In this document: one piece after another, positions 46,767 to 59,953 of the stretch
Layout: each line of letters starts with the position of its first letter
Position numbering within the stretch: the first letter of the stretch is position 1
NCBI GenBank assembly: GCA_036785325.1
Contig: JAXIVH010000019.1
Location: forward strand, 5,574,614-5,638,613
Reading direction: 5' to 3'
Source: Urophycis tenuis
Taxonomy: Eukaryota > Chordata > Actinopteri > Gadiformes > Phycidae
Length of the DNA: 64,000 nt
Translations under genes and position numbers: made by a program
The notes under the pieces: model-generated
What the model was told of the DNA's origin: nothing
What the model saw: the letters and a program-made list of their open reading frames with translations, nothing else
Databases searched by the model: none

Positions 46767-48034
46767 TCCTCAGACCTGGAAGGAAGAGAAGGGGGGGGGG
46801 CAACGATTAAAAAAAAAGATAAATAATCGTAATGGCCGTGTGGCGTGAATGTCTGTCATCTCTCTATTTGTAAGTCTACCACTGAAGGAATTCACAGGGA
46901 GCGTAGAATAGGGAACATAAACGTTGACATCTATAAAAAAGGAAAATCCACCTACTGGCAAAATCCCATTACTGAATGCTCAACACCACATTCCACCACC
47001 GCTGTGGGTTGTTTTCCAGTTATCTACAATACGACCCCCGCCCCCCCTTAAAAAAAATGGCATTAACAAAATAACCCCTACACTGAACACAGAACTGTAT
47101 CGACATCTGGCTACACTTACAACATACCAGTCCAGAACACAACCTTCAACAGAAGTGTGTTTGTCCAACTCCAGACCAACCACAGACATTTGTGTAGAAG
47201 AGGATCAACCACAGATTAATATTATCGATAGATTAATTTCAAATGTAATATTATGATAGATTACATTTTATTATCAAAATATTCATATTTTAGTTTCAAT
47301 TCATACAATTTAATCTTTCAGTAGGAAAATACAATGTTTTATGGGAATACATGACACGTGTCGTCCTCCAAATGTGTTGATGACATCTAGTTGATCACAT
47401 TCTATGTTACGTGTTACTATAAAAAAGTCACATCAGCAACGTGTCCCGGTGATTTCGGCATTACATAATTACTTCAACCATCCCTCTAAAAACACACGGG
47501 AGACATTTGTTGTGATGTAATCCTATATAACAATACGTTACAAATGCATATTAACAAAATATTAAAGTAATACTTTGTAAACCTTTTGGTCACGATCTTT
47601 TCCGATATATGTTGGATATGTGGATATAACGCGGTTAACCAATACAAATGCATACGTCAAACGTCCACCACTAATAATCATTATTAAACTATGATGACAA
47701 CACTTCGCCACAAACATTGTAATATGTTAAGCAACTACACAATAACAAACCCAAAGCGCTCACCTCAAGTAGGAGTAGGATTCAACGTGGACAGGAACGC
47801 AAAAAAAACAAATTGAACGACGTTAGTAGAGAGCTGCAGTGAATCAAACTATGTGGAGTCCAAACAGCCTTGTCCGGTGGTAATTCGGTATGTATGTTCT
47901 GTGATGCCTGAGATGCTGTCTTGTATGCTCACTTTCCCTCCCTGTCAGACCCCTTTCGGATTCCGTTCACTTTGTCAGTCCCAGTCCCAGCCCTGGCCAG
48001 GAAAACATGTGAAAATCTGACACTTACTCCACGG

Positions 48035-48185
48035 GCATTACACGTGCTGAGACGAGCGCTGCGATTGGCTCCGGCGCACAAGAGTAGCCTCCCATTTGCG
48101 CTGAGTTGAACCAGTCAGCAACGTTCGCGAAGCCGATTGGTCAGTAATAGTACGTGTCAGATCCTGCCCCCGCACGTGTTGGTCG
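48035..48185 (-). promoter_or_regulatory. ciart: Putative ciart promoter with two CACGTG E-boxes
   Basis: Canonical E-boxes at 48041-48046 and 48173-48178 and CCAAT-type ATTGG words near 48063 and 48136 lie about 1.3 kb upstream of the ciart start codon. Minus-strand donor candidates at about 48028 (GA|GTAAGT) and 47765 (GAG|GTGAGC) could end leader exons. CIART is a known clock-output gene in mammals. Binding here is inferred. Confidence 0.5.
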
Positions 48186-49025
48186 TGTGGTGCGCTGCTG
48201 TACACATGGTGAACAAAAGACACGCGGCGTTAGTTTATAATGTTGACTTGCACAGCGTAGTCATATCATCTTTCGGCAGGGCTTGGGACATTTAGAAACG
48301 TACCGTGCGAAAGTGAACAATATTCTGATACTTACAAACACTAAATTAAACCAAATAGATTTTGGTGACTTCCGTCAATTAAGACATTTCGACATATTGT
48401 GCCACAACAACTTCAAATATTGACAAAAACGAACCCTATACTAGATAGCTAGAACCCTATACTAGATAGCTAACTGAATTCTCTATATCAGGAAAGATAT
48501 TGCTAATTACCCAGAGTGAGAATGCACAATGCACATTTGGCTATTTATGGGCGAATTAACAATAAAATGTGCATTGTGCTTTGACACTCAGGAGTGGGAA
48601 TTTCCTCTCCCGGCACAGAGGGGAGTCCAGTGAAGCTGAAGAGTATCTGACTGAACACACTGTTGTCTGCCTATTAAGTGGTACATGGGGTGTTTAGGGG
48701 GTATGTGTGTGTTGTCTGTTTTTTTGAGCAGCTGGGTAACATCCTTCTCTCCACATTTCCACTAATGACACTAGGTAGATCCACGTTTCAGATGTTTGGA
48801 CATAAATACAACCCCATACAAATGCATCTTCATTTGATTAACTGCATATCTAATTTCAAGGCATTTTAAACAAAAAAGGCAAAGGTTAATTGAATATGTA
48901 AGATATGTATCTCCTTATTTGACTGCTTGTGTTTTAAATGAGTATCACATGGGTTGATGATACCCTCGTTGTGATGTTATGTTAATGGTTGTTTATCCCA
49001 ACGATTTTGCAATGGATTCATGTTC

Positions 49026-49168
49026 GATTTAGCAGATGCTTTTGTCCAAAGTGACTTATAATCAGTACATTTGTGGGGTTTGACATGTGGACAGTTGGAA
49101 GTGGGGATCGAGCCACTAACCGTCCGTTTAGTGGACGACCCACTCTGCCCACTGAGCTATGCCGCCCC
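49026..49168 (-). mobile_element. tRNA-derived SINE, copy 3
   Basis: Reverse complement starts with GGGGCGGCATAGCTCAGTGG and ends with the CTTTGGACAAAAGC module; same family as 9427-9593 and 41588-41728. Confidence 0.85.
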
Positions 49169-50068
49169 ATCCTCCCTACATTGTCACATTGAAACATAAT
49201 TTCAACACAATAGCGAGTACAATGACCCACATGGGGAAGAGAGCACAAAGTGGCCAGATTCATTCTGTGCATGCACCTTGTTGTGCCTGGTAGCTGACGA
49301 AACTTTGACCCAGTATGAGTGTTCTTCATGCCAAGTGTTGATTAACCACCGAGTGTGTTTGTGGTGTGTACATAAAAAAATTAAATAAATCTAATGCACG
49401 TCATCAGCGGGACACGTGTTGCACTACTGCAGCAAGTTGATCCAAAATTTCAGGACAAACAGTCTGATGTAATGTTTCTGTATCTTTACTTTCATCCACA
49501 AAACTTACATGTACATACATCTTCATGATGAATACATCACTTGTTTGCTTTGCTTAGGCCCACAGCACATCAATTCGACAGCAGCTACTCCGCTAACTAA
49601 TGAATGCCTGAATGGGCTTTAGTACAGCAATAATAAAACATATGTTGTTTTTTCAATTTATTTACAGTTAGTTCTTAATGAACCCAGCCATGTTGATGAA
49701 ATTTAAAGTAAAAGGGAACACATCTAAATAGCAGTTGTCTGATTAATTGATTTCATACAATGTTTGCCAAACATGATACAACACAAAGTCCTGTATCTTT
49801 AACAGCATTGTTATAAAAACAAATCCAGATAGTTGACAGAGCCAAAATGAATAATCTGAGGGTATCAATATAAATTGAAACAAATTTCCCCCACAAGCAC
49901 TGCCAATTATGTCAAAAAAATACAACGGTTTCCTTTCACACATGAATATACAACTGTCAATGAATAGGCTCCACTCCTGTTGTATTCCTCCAAGTTTGCA
50001 AGGAATTCAAGACTGTCTTAATGTTTCTTCGTTTAAGCCGCATTGTCACTGCTTGTGTTTCCGTTTAT

Positions 50069-51342
50069 TCAACAGCCCACCCAGGCATCGGCTCTGTACA
50101 CCCTGGAGATGAAGGAAATCTTCCGGGCCATCTCAGAGTTGTAGATGCGCTTGCAGTTCTCAAAGTTCTGCCGCTGTCTCTGTCGGCAAGGCTTCTCATA
50201 GTAGCGCTTCCGCTTCACAGTCTCAATGATGCCATCGTGAGCCAGGACTCTTGAGAACAGAGACAAATACATTACATTACATTACATTACATTAAGGATG
50301 ACATGTGAAAAAAATGAAGACAAGAGATTAAATAATCTACTTTTTTTTACGGCCATGGTGGACTGCACTTAAGAGAATGACAGAATTTGTGCTGCTTGTT
50401 GATTAGCTACAGGTACCGCTTCAATTGACTGTCCAGGTGAGACATTTCTTTATTTTAAGTATGTTCTTCCTTTGAGCATCGTCAACGGAACAACATTAAC
50501 ATTTAAATTGACTTTTCTCCAAAGCGACTTGCAAAGGGTACATTTCTCATAAGAAGGTGAAACATTTCATTGCTGCTAATATAATACAACGCCAGTGGAT
50601 TGATTCCACACACTCCACGCATCTGATGAATATCTAACAAAGGGAACGCTGCCTTGTGTTGATGATTAGGACCACATTCTTTCCTTGCACTTGACTTCAA
50701 AGCACATATTTTAAAATTACTGTCATAACGTAAACGAAGTCTATAGAACAGACAGCGTTGAGATTTGGTATTGCATACACAAGCAAAATACTGACCGCTC
50801 CATATAGCGCTATGGGTTATAACTAGTTATAAACGGTATAAACAGTGTTTCATTCAAATCAATGAGCACTAGTCACGTTACTATTTTCGCATCAACCCAC
50901 ACACGCGTTTAGTCTATAACGAATGCGTGTTTTCCTTCTTATAGGAAGGGTCTTATGGAAGACGATGCCCGAGGTCTAATAAGCCACTCTGCCTTTTCAG
51001 TGCTCAATCAATGATCAACCAACGCAGATTTTAAATGTACACTTTCTATACCATTAGTTTTGGGGTGCCTACACTATTTCCAATAAATAATCATTACATT
51101 ACATGAACAAACACAACAACCACGACATTCATTACTTTGACATTGAACGGGAGCGGAAGTTAGCCAGCGGTTCATGAGAAAATGCATAGTACAACAATTG
51201 CCTAACTGGTTTAGAAAAACACACAAACTGTAATTCATTATATATATATATATTCAAACCTGTTTAAAGTCTTGTACGCGGCTTCAACATTGCCTTCTTG
51301 GACCATTACTGTACGCGCAACAAAGCGGAGATGGTTAGCCAT
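50069..51342 (-). CDS. mrps21: Mitochondrial ribosomal protein bS21m
   Basis: Component of the small mitoribosomal subunit. Two coding exons, 51342-51260 and 50249-50069, joined AAC AG|A with a GT donor and a TTCTCAAG acceptor, giving 87 residues, the usual length. Exon 1 reads MANHLRFVARTVMVQEGNVE; exon 2 contains DGIIETVKRKRYYEKPCRQR and ends WVGC. The RRYYEKPC(R) block and the Arg-rich second half are the bS21 signature. Frame is intact. Minor oddity: VYRADAW replaces the KNRADPW-type end of mammals. Confidence 0.95.
50270..50295. repeat. (ATTAC)n short tandem repeat in mrps21 intron
   Basis: Five ATTAC units just upstream (gene sense) of mrps21 exon 2. A SINE-tail-like fragment (CTCCAAAGCGACTTGC) follows near 50517. 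Confidence 0.8.
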
Positions 51343-52180
51343 GTTCGGTGAGAAGTGTTACCACAAAATGGTCCGGATAGAAACCATGGCAGAAAAAAAA
51401 AGTTGTTCTTCTTCTTTTTTTTTTTTTTGCGGCCCTAACGTAGCAGTGCATATATCGCCACCTACTGCACGGGAATGTAAAGTCATATCCTGCATAACCC
51501 AAATTATCTAACGTGCCTCTTCGGAACGGGCCGATTGATTGGCCGCCGGTATTGCTGCCTGCTTGCAGCACTCTTGAGAACCGCTCATCTAAACAACTTC
51601 ACACGCGATAACTGCACTTCCTTGGGTCCTCGGCAATACAAGTAAATCGGATGTTGAGAACATCGAAGGACAAACATACAGGTTACTCTTATTATAGTTA
51701 TATTAAACGTTAATCACTCAATTCCATCCCCCTATCCCAAATCACCCCCAACCCATTACCGGCACCTCTACATCTATAGTCTGCCTCTCTCTATATCTCT
51801 CTATATATTGTTTACATTAAAGTGAAGGTAGGCCATTTACGATTAATAAGAAATTAATCGTATTAGTGGCTGACTGGCTGTCATATGTCTACATGACTGT
51901 CTACCTAACTACCGTGCTACCTATGTGCACTCTGCCCATGCAATTCATTCTCTCCACCCCCTCTCTAAACCTGCTGTAACCGTTCTGCTGTATTTGCTCC
52001 ATAAATACAAAATTCTGGACTGAAAGTTTCTAAAGAATGGAATGTTTTTCTACTCACTAATATTACACTATTACAATTAATCATCATTAATGGAAGACGT
52101 TTAGGCATAGTACTTTTATTAGTGGTCTTTTTTCTGGACTTAATTGATCATCAACAATCAAAATATAATGATAAACAAAT
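51343..52180. other. Spacer between mrps21 and the first acetyltransferase gene
   Basis: Holds the mrps21 promoter. The left edge of the duplicated unit lies near 51888-51944, and the 3' flank of the acetyltransferase copy 1 follows. No other gene seen. Confidence 0.55.
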
Positions 52181-52200
52181 GTGTGTTTGTGTGTGTGTGT

Positions 52201-52285
<85 letters not shown>
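52181..52285. repeat. (GT)n microsatellite
   Basis: About 50 GT units. The same site in unit 2 (56571-56600) has only about 15 units. Confidence 0.97.
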
Positions 52286-52286
<1 letters not shown>

Positions 52287-52499
52287 CAGCAGACAAACTC
52301 ATCACAGTGGAAAGCTGAGGAAATGTTGCTATCCAACTAGAGGCCAGGGAATGTTTAGAGGGTGACTTGGCACTGATTGAGATGAAAAGATTCAACTCCC
52401 GGGCCCAGATATGTATGTAGATAGGTCAAAGTGAACCAGGAACATTTAACTTGGCTGTGATTAAAATGTGGGTGTACTTGCCTGTGATAAACCAGTAGA

Positions 52500-54660
52500 T
52501 CATTCTAACTTGGCATTTTTCGCCATGTTACGCAAGGTGTCTTCAGAAAAATAAAGCACATGAAGTCCGTCCGTGACAAAGAGATCTTGAGCTCCCTGTG
52601 CAAAGTAAAACTGTAGAGCTTCATTCCAATCTCGCACAGTGAGCTTCAAGCTGCCTCTCTTTAGTCCCTCCTAGGTGAAATACGCAGACAAGTGTGTTAT
52701 GTTAATAGTTGGGCAAATTTTGTTTGGTTTCACAATGAAGCAATAGTTAAAAGATGTTGTAGGTAAGATTTAAGAGCAAGGATTTGAGTGTAATTAGTTG
52801 AAAATGCAAGAGCCATCCATCAGTTGTTGGTGGGTTTCGGTATCAAGTTGACTGTTTACTGGTCTTATCTAATATCTCTCTTTACAGCTCTCAAATCTTA
52901 CCTACTGTACAGGAACCTTTAATTACAACTAAATCAATGTTGACACACACACATTTTTACCTTGGCTACAGTGCCAATCAAGGCATTGCCAATGCCTTTA
53001 CCTGAATTTAAAAAAAAAAAAACATGAATTAAGTTAAACATTCATATTATTGTCTGAATACTATTGTTGTTTAATTGTATGTTGATATGCATATTAACAT
53101 TGTGCCAAAGAGTCTTACCTCGGAATTCTGGCATCACGTACAAGCTCTCCAAAAATAAGGAGCGTCCACTGAACATACTGTAGGTAGGATAGTAGAGGGC
53201 AATACCCACGGCAGTGTGTCCTGAACATGAACACAATGCGTATTGGATGATCACACTCTATAAGCATATATACCGCCATGATAATACTGCAGTTTTGCCT
53301 ATTGAGAAAAATAGCGCTCAATTGTGCATGAAATGTACTGATGAATGCCAGTGAAATGTTGACTGAATTCCAGGCATCTTAAGGTGATTTTTGTGGGATT
53401 CCCACCTTTGTTAATCACGGCCTTGTGTTAAAAGGGTACTATATATATAACTTTGCCTTTGTTTTGGTCAATGGCCCCGCCTATATGAAACGTGTGCCAA
53501 GTCTAGCATGTCAGAGTGATGTTTACCGTCTTCAGCTCTATTCTCCACAGGAACCTCTGCAAGAAGACATTGAAATGAGGGATTGGGACCAAACCCGTCA
53601 CACTCCAACTCTGGTAAAACAGAAAGTGGTTAACATTAACAAAAGGTATGATTGAGTTAAGATTGTCCTTATTGAACAGGATGGAGAGGAGTTACTTTCA
53701 GTCGATAACTTGAATTGGCCAGGTACTTTGGAATAAACCGCCAACTCCTATAAAAAAGAGAGTTACATTTCAGAAGGCATGGAAGGATGAAGAGAAACAA
53801 GGATGGAGATCAGGGCAGAGACTAAAACGACTCAATTGAGGTACAGAAAGAAGCAAGGCAGTAATAACTTAATAACATAATGAAAGCCTTGACACGGTCT
53901 AGCTCCCCTCCAGTCCAACCGGTCCTTCTCCCTAGTTTCTCCCTCACCGGGTGTTCCACTCCAAGTATGCCTTTATTCCTGTTCTGTTAATGGAAATGTT
54001 CTGGTACTGTCTGTTTGCCTGACTGCCAGCCTGTGTGTAGATGAGTTAGCTTCACAGTCTCAGTGACTTAGTTCTATCGAAGCCGAGAGCTGCCATGGGT
54101 TGTATCATGTACGACAGTGCCTATCTTAAGGGAAACTTCAGAGGTCTACTGTATTTGTCGGTGCATCAATATTTTAGGGCAGGACATTTACAGTACACTC
54201 TTGTGTGCACATGCATAGACGAAAGGGCATTCCCTGACATATAGGAATTTACTGAGGATAAACTTGTTACCCCGTTCAAGGCTTTAGGGCCCTGTCGGTT
54301 CTAGATCATAATTGTTTATAATAACTCTGCCCTTTTCATATGTCTTTATTATAATACATTTAAATGAAATTCTTCACGGTCAGATTAAACTATTTATACA
54401 TTTTTTATACCTTTTTTACATTGCATTTTATTCTTTAATTCTTGAATAACACACACATTACACACAGTATTGTTACTGTGTGTAATGCTGCTGCTACACT
54501 GTCATTTCCCAGCTTGGGATCAATAAAGTATAACTAACTAACTACAACTGAAACATATCAAATAGGATATTCTCTCATATCCTCAAAAAAACCTTAAGAT
54601 CCACCACTGATGATATTAATAATAATAATAACAATAACAATAATAATAATAATAATAATG

Positions 54661-54721
<61 letters not shown>

Positions 54722-54971
54722 GAAGAAGAAGAAGAAGAAGAAGAAGAAGAAGAAGAAGAAGAAGAAGAAGAAGAAGAAGAAGAAGAAGAAGAAGAAGAAG
54801 AAGAAGAAGAAAGAATAAAACAAGTAGAAGTGGTTTGTAAAGGTACAGACAATGTACACAAAGCAATCAAGCCTCAGGCCTGCATGCAGTTTAACTTACC
54901 TTTAACATTCTTGCAATCTCTACACAGTCATCCTTCTGAGCCACACGTATTTCGAAACATTTCAAACTCAT
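52500..54971 (-). CDS. Spermidine/spermine N1-acetyltransferase-like protein, copy 1
   Basis: GNAT-fold enzyme family that acetylates polyamines (SAT1) or related amines (SAT2) with acetyl-CoA in the cytosol. Six exons: 54971-54900, 53747-53696, 53610-53527, 53220-53119, 53001-52961 and 52670-52500; 173 residues, close to the 170-171 of SAT1/SAT2. Motifs in order: IRVAQKDDCVEIARMLKELA, DGFG-x-NP-x-FQCLLAEVP, GIALYYPTYS, LFLESLYVMPEFRG, the acetyl-CoA loop RGKGIG (residues 103-108), VRDWNEA (Asn133) and ALQFYFAQGAQDL with the likely acid Tyr139. YVMPE is closer to SAT2 than to SAT1. All phases agree and there are no stops. It sits in tandem with a near-identical copy 4.3 kb to the right. The substrate is not determinable here. 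Confidence 0.92.
54440..54545 (+). mobile_element. LINE 3' tail ending in (TAAC)n, unit 1
   Basis: GCTTGGGATCAATAAAGTAT followed by AACTAACTAAC is a non-LTR 3' terminus with its microsatellite tail. The same tail occurs at 59745-59823, so insertion came before the duplication. The 5' limit is not defined. Confidence 0.7.
54616..54812. repeat. Compound (AAT)n-(AAG)n microsatellite, unit 1
   Basis: About 35 AAT-type triplets switch directly to about 30 AAG triplets, in intron 1 of acetyltransferase copy 1. Counterpart at 59896-60028. Confidence 0.97.
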
Positions 54972-55802
54972 TTTCAAATCCCACAAAAGAGATGAGGAGT
55001 TGAGTGGTTTACTTGTGTCGCCGTGAATCGGGATCAGCAAATGGAGAAAATTGCTTCAAAAAGTTGTTTGTATATTGTTGCGTCAAAACTGAAATGACCC
55101 TAATGAACCTGTTTGACAACTTGTCCATTGTCGAATAGTTGCTTGAATGCTTCTATGACAAGGTGTGTCGTTAGACCTGGGCATTGGAGGGGCTGAGCCC
55201 CAATTACCCGTCTATGACAGAGATCCTAAGTATGGCCTAAGTAAGCCATTCTAACATTAAAGTATTAGTAAGAGTATTAGTCACATAACTTAGGCCTACT
55301 AGATATATTACGTTTTGACTTGTTAGAATTCCAAGCCAACATATCCATAACGTCATTTTGACAAGCAGGAATTTCAATTTATGACATCTACAACTCAATT
55401 CTCACTAGTCAACAGGTTAATTCTCGATATCAAGAATTACATTCTCACTAGTGGAAATGTCCATTCTCTCTCCTCATTGAACAATTGGGGGGGGAAAACA
55501 GCAGGTGCTCAGAAATAAAACTACAGAGCTTGACTGACCTGAAAAAAATATGTCATCCGCAGGTTAAGGATTAACTCCACGATGCAAATCGATGTACAAG
55601 TGACTTTGGGGTTCGGTTCTCGTGAAAAGGGGAGCCATTAATCTCCCAGTGTACTAAAGTAGACTACTTGACACATGCTACTTATCAATCATACTAACAC
55701 CATACGAGAATAGTTTGCTAATGGATGTACATACAAACAAGGAGTTGACTCTTTATATTATTAAACACAGATCTAATCCCTGACGGTAATGCTCTACAGG
55801 AC

Positions 55803-55895
55803 TGGAGGAGAGCCGTAGAGCAGCTGTGGCCTCTATGAGGGACACCGGCATGCCTGTCTCAACCATAGACTGTATGTCTCAACGCCAGAGGGTAA

Positions 55896-55933
<38 letters not shown>

Positions 55934-56059
55934 CAGAAAGCAACATACTCAGGAATGTAAAATAATAATGAATAAATATTAATTAAAATATGGATAAATA
56001 AAACTGAAAACTACGCGAAAAAAAAAAGAACGTTTGAATGTTGTCATTCGAAACCACGA
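55803..56059 (+). pseudogene. psmd4: psmd4 exon-7 and intron-7 relic
   Basis: Matches psmd4 63411-63705: GAGAGCCGTAGAGC, then GACACCGGCATGCCTGTCTC, the CCAGAGGGTAAC exon end, a CA repeat, AATGTAAAATAATAATGAAT and TGAATGTTGTCATT. A 20-bp word is tandemly repeated near 55870 and there are substitutions (GTGGCC to AGGGAC), so it is decayed. It lies between the two acetyltransferase units and is not preceded by earlier psmd4 exons. Non-functional remnant. Confidence 0.9.
55898..55930. repeat. (CA)n in psmd4 relic
   Basis: Corresponds to the CA repeat at 63492-63518 in the intact gene. Confidence 0.9.
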
Positions 56060-56564
56060 CTTGATGACTGTCTATACCTACCTACCAGGATACCGACTCT
56101 GCCCATGCACTGTGCATTTTTGGGGGAGTGTGTTTTGGGGAAGGCCTGAAGAGAGGAGTGGGACTTTTTCAGTTGCATACCTTCAATTCTGGCTTACCTA
56201 GCAGTAATACATGTTCTATTTTCCCTATACCAAACGCCCTGTGCATAACCCTGCCTTTGCCTAACTCATTTAACTGATGCATTTGTGTGTCCAAAATGTA
56301 ACCTGCTCCATTACTTCTCACCTACAATTCATTCTTTCCACCCCCTCTCTAAACCTACTGTAACCGTTCTGCTGTATTTGCTCCATAAATACAAAATTCT
56401 AAACTGAAAGTTTCTAAAGAATGGAATGTTTTTCTACTAACTAATATTACACTATTACAATTAATCATCATTAATGGAAGACGTTTAGGCATAGTACTTT
56501 TATAAGTGGTCTTTTTTCTGGATTTAATTGATCATCAACAATCAAAATATAATGATAAACAAAT

Positions 56565-56602
<38 letters not shown>

Positions 56603-56817
56603 CAGCAGACAAACTCATCACAGTGGAAAGCTGAGGAAATGTTGCTATCCAACTAGAGGCCAGGGAATGTTTAGACTGGGTGACTTGGCACTGATGGAGA
56701 TTAAAAGATTCAACTCCCGGGCCCAGATATGTATGTAGATAGGTCAAAGTGAACCAGGAACATTTAACTTGGCTGTGATCTAAATGTGGGTGTACTTGCA
56801 TGTGATAAACCAGTAGA

Positions 56818-59800
56818 TCATTCTAACTTGGCATTTTTCACCATGTTACGCAAGGCGTCTTCAGAAAAATAAAGCACATGAAGTCCGTCCGTGACAAGCA
56901 GATCTTGAGCTCCCTGTGCAAAGTAAAACTGTAGAGCTTCAATCCAATCTCGCACAGTGAGCTTCAAGCTGCCTCTCTTTAGTCCCTCCTAGGTGAAATA
57001 CGCAGACAAGTGTGTTATGTTAATAGTTGGGCAAATTTTGTTTGGTTTCACAATGAAGCAATAGTTAAAAGATGTTGTAGATAAGATTTAAAAGCAAGGA
57101 TTTGAGTGTAATTAGATGAAAATGCGAGAGTCATCCATCAGTTGTTGGTGGGTTTCGGTATCAAGTTGACTGTTTACTGCTCTTATCTAATATCTCTCTT
57201 TACAGCTCTCAAATCTTACCTACTGTACAGCAAATTTAAATTACAACTAAATCAATGTTGACACACAAATTTTTACCTTGGCTACAGTGCCAATCAAGGC
57301 CTTGCCAATGCCTTTACCTGAATAGAAAAATAAAAAACTTGAATTAAGTTAAACATTCATGTTATTGTCTGAATACTATTGATACTACTGTTGTGTAATT
57401 GTATGTTGATATGCATATTAACATTGTGCCAAAGAGTCTTACCTTGGAATTCTGGCATCACGTACAAGCTCTCCAAAAATAAGGAGCGTCCACTGAACAT
57501 ACTGTAGGTAGGATAGTAGAGGGCAATACCCACGGCAGTGTGTCCTGAACATGAACACAATGCGTATTGGATGATCACACTCTATAAGCATATATACCGC
57601 CATGATAATACTGCAGTTTTGCATATTGAGAAAAATAGCACTCCATCGTGCATGAAATGTACTGATGAATGCCAGTGAAATGTTGACTGAATTCCAGGCA
57701 TCCTAAGTAAATACAAATAAGGTCAACAAGCGGTAAGATAATTTTCCTCAGATCATCTTCCATTGTTTGTGAACCCAAGCCTCACTCTAGTCCTGTGTAG
57801 AGCTGGCTTGGTCTGGTCTGACAACTAGTAGGTTATTTGATGGTTAGCCTTTTAATGTTGAGGTGATTTTTGTGTGATTCCCACCTTTGTTAATCACGGC
57901 CTTGTGTTAAAAGGGTACTATATATATAACTTTGCCTTTGTTTTGGTCAATGGCCCCGCCTATATGAAACGTGTACGAAGTCTAGCATGTCAGAGTGATG
58001 TTTACCGTCTTCAGCTCTATTCTCCACAGGAACCTCTGCAAGAAGACATTGAAATGAGGGATTGGGACCAAACCCGTCACACTCCAACTCTGGTAAAACA
58101 GAAAGTGGTTAACATTAAACAAGAGGTATGATTGAGGTATGATTGTCCGGTAACACTTTCTATGAAGACTACATCTATAGTGCATTATGAGTGCATTCAT
58201 AGTGAATTATAATGCTCATTATAATCAATCATAATGCATTATGACTGCATTCATAAACACATATAAAGCTTTATGATGCACTATATCAACAGTTATAAAT
58301 ATAGCTTATAATGACTTATAAATCCAAGTGTCTTATGAGTGCTCTTGACTGGTTATAAACTACAGGCTGACTGATGGGGCTTATAATACATTATAACTAC
58401 TCATACCCCTCTATACACACACCTCAACAATCAACTGTTATAAGGACTCATAGGATGCCATAATTATATATAAGTTATCAATGTATGCTTTAAGTAAAGT
58501 GAGGTTCATATAGATGCATCTATAATGCAGTATAGCTAATCATGGTGTTTCATTGTTGGCGTTAAGTAAAGTGAGGTTCATATAGATGCATCTATAATGC
58601 AGTATAGCTAATCATGATGTTTCATTGTTGGCGTTAAGTAAAGTGTAACACATTTTCATGTATTTAAAAGGAGCTATGCTTAGAGGGGTATGAGTAGTTA
58701 TAATGTATTATAAGCCCCATTAGTCAGCCTGTAGTTTATAACCAGTCAAGAGCACTCATAAGACTCTTGGATTTATAAGTCATTATAAGCTATATTTCTA
58801 ACTGTTGATATAGTGCATCATAAAGCTTTATATGTGTTTATGAATGCAGTCATAATGCATTATGATTGATTATAATGAGCATTATAATTCACTATGAATG
58901 TGCTCATAATGCACTATAGATGTAGTCTTCATAGAAAGTGTTACCGATTGTCCTTATTGAACACGATTGAGAGGAGTTACCTTCAGTCGATAACTTGAAT
59001 CGGCCAGGTACTTTTAAACAAACGGCCAACTCCTATAAAAAAGAGAGTTACATTTCAGAAGGCACGGAAGGATGAAGAGAAACAAGGATGGAGATCAGGG
59101 CAGAGATTAAAATGACTCAATTGAGGTACAGAAAGAAGCAAGGCAGTAATAACCTAATAACATAATGAAAGCCTTGACACGGTCTAGCTCCCCTCCAGTC
59201 CAACCGGTCCTTCTCCCTAGTTTCTCCCTCACCGGGTGTTCCACTCCAAGTATGCCTTTATTCCTGTTCTGTTAATGGAAATGTTCTGGTACTGTCTGTT
59301 TGCCTGACTGCCAGCCTGTGTGTAGATGAGTTAGCTTCACAGTCTCAGTGACTTAGTTGCATTGAAGCCGAGAGCTGCCATGGGTTGTATCATGTACGAC
59401 AGTGCCAGCTATTTTAAGGGAAACTTCAGAGGTCTACTGTATTTGTTGGCGCATCAATATTTTAGGGCAGGACATGTACAGTACAATCTTGTGTGGACAT
59501 GCATAGACGAAAGGGCATTCCATTCCCTGACATATAGGAATTTACTGAGGATATACTTGTTACCCCAGTCAAGGTTTTAGGGCCCTGTCAGTTGTAGATC
59601 ATAATTGTCTATAATAAGTCTGCCCTTTTCATATGTCTTTATTATAATACATTTCAATGAAATTCTTCACGGTCCGATTAAACTATTTATACATTTTTTA
59701 TACCTTTTTTACATTGCATTTTATTCTTAATTTTTTTGTATTGTTACTGTGTGTAATGCTGCTGCTGCACTGTAATTTCCCAGCTTGGGATCAATAAAGT

Positions 59801-59893
59801 ATAACTAACTAACTAACTAACTACAACTGAAACATATCAAATAGGATATTCTCTCATATCCTCAAAAACTCCTTAAGATCCACCACTGATGAT

Positions 59894-59953
<60 letters not shown>

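Larger units (their letters stand above)
46777..50068. other. Region between ciart and mrps21
   Basis: Contains ciart leader and promoter DNA (47760-48200), a SINE (49026-49168) and, at the right, the mrps21 3' UTR (AT-rich, 49500-50068). No additional gene supported. Confidence 0.6.
51944..55790. repeat. Segmental duplication, unit 1
   Basis: Aligns by eye with 56330-60955 along its whole length: same gene, same GT repeat, same LINE tail and same AAT/AAG microsatellite. Unit 1 lacks the foldback element of unit 2. Confidence 0.92.

Noticed and set aside
53425..53655. Plus-strand frame duplicated at 57874-58131
   Set aside because: It is antisense to acetyltransferase exon 3; its presence in both units follows from the duplication.
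54575..54870. Poly-Phe, poly-Ser and poly-Ile open frames
   Set aside because: They come only from AAT/AAG triplet repeats.
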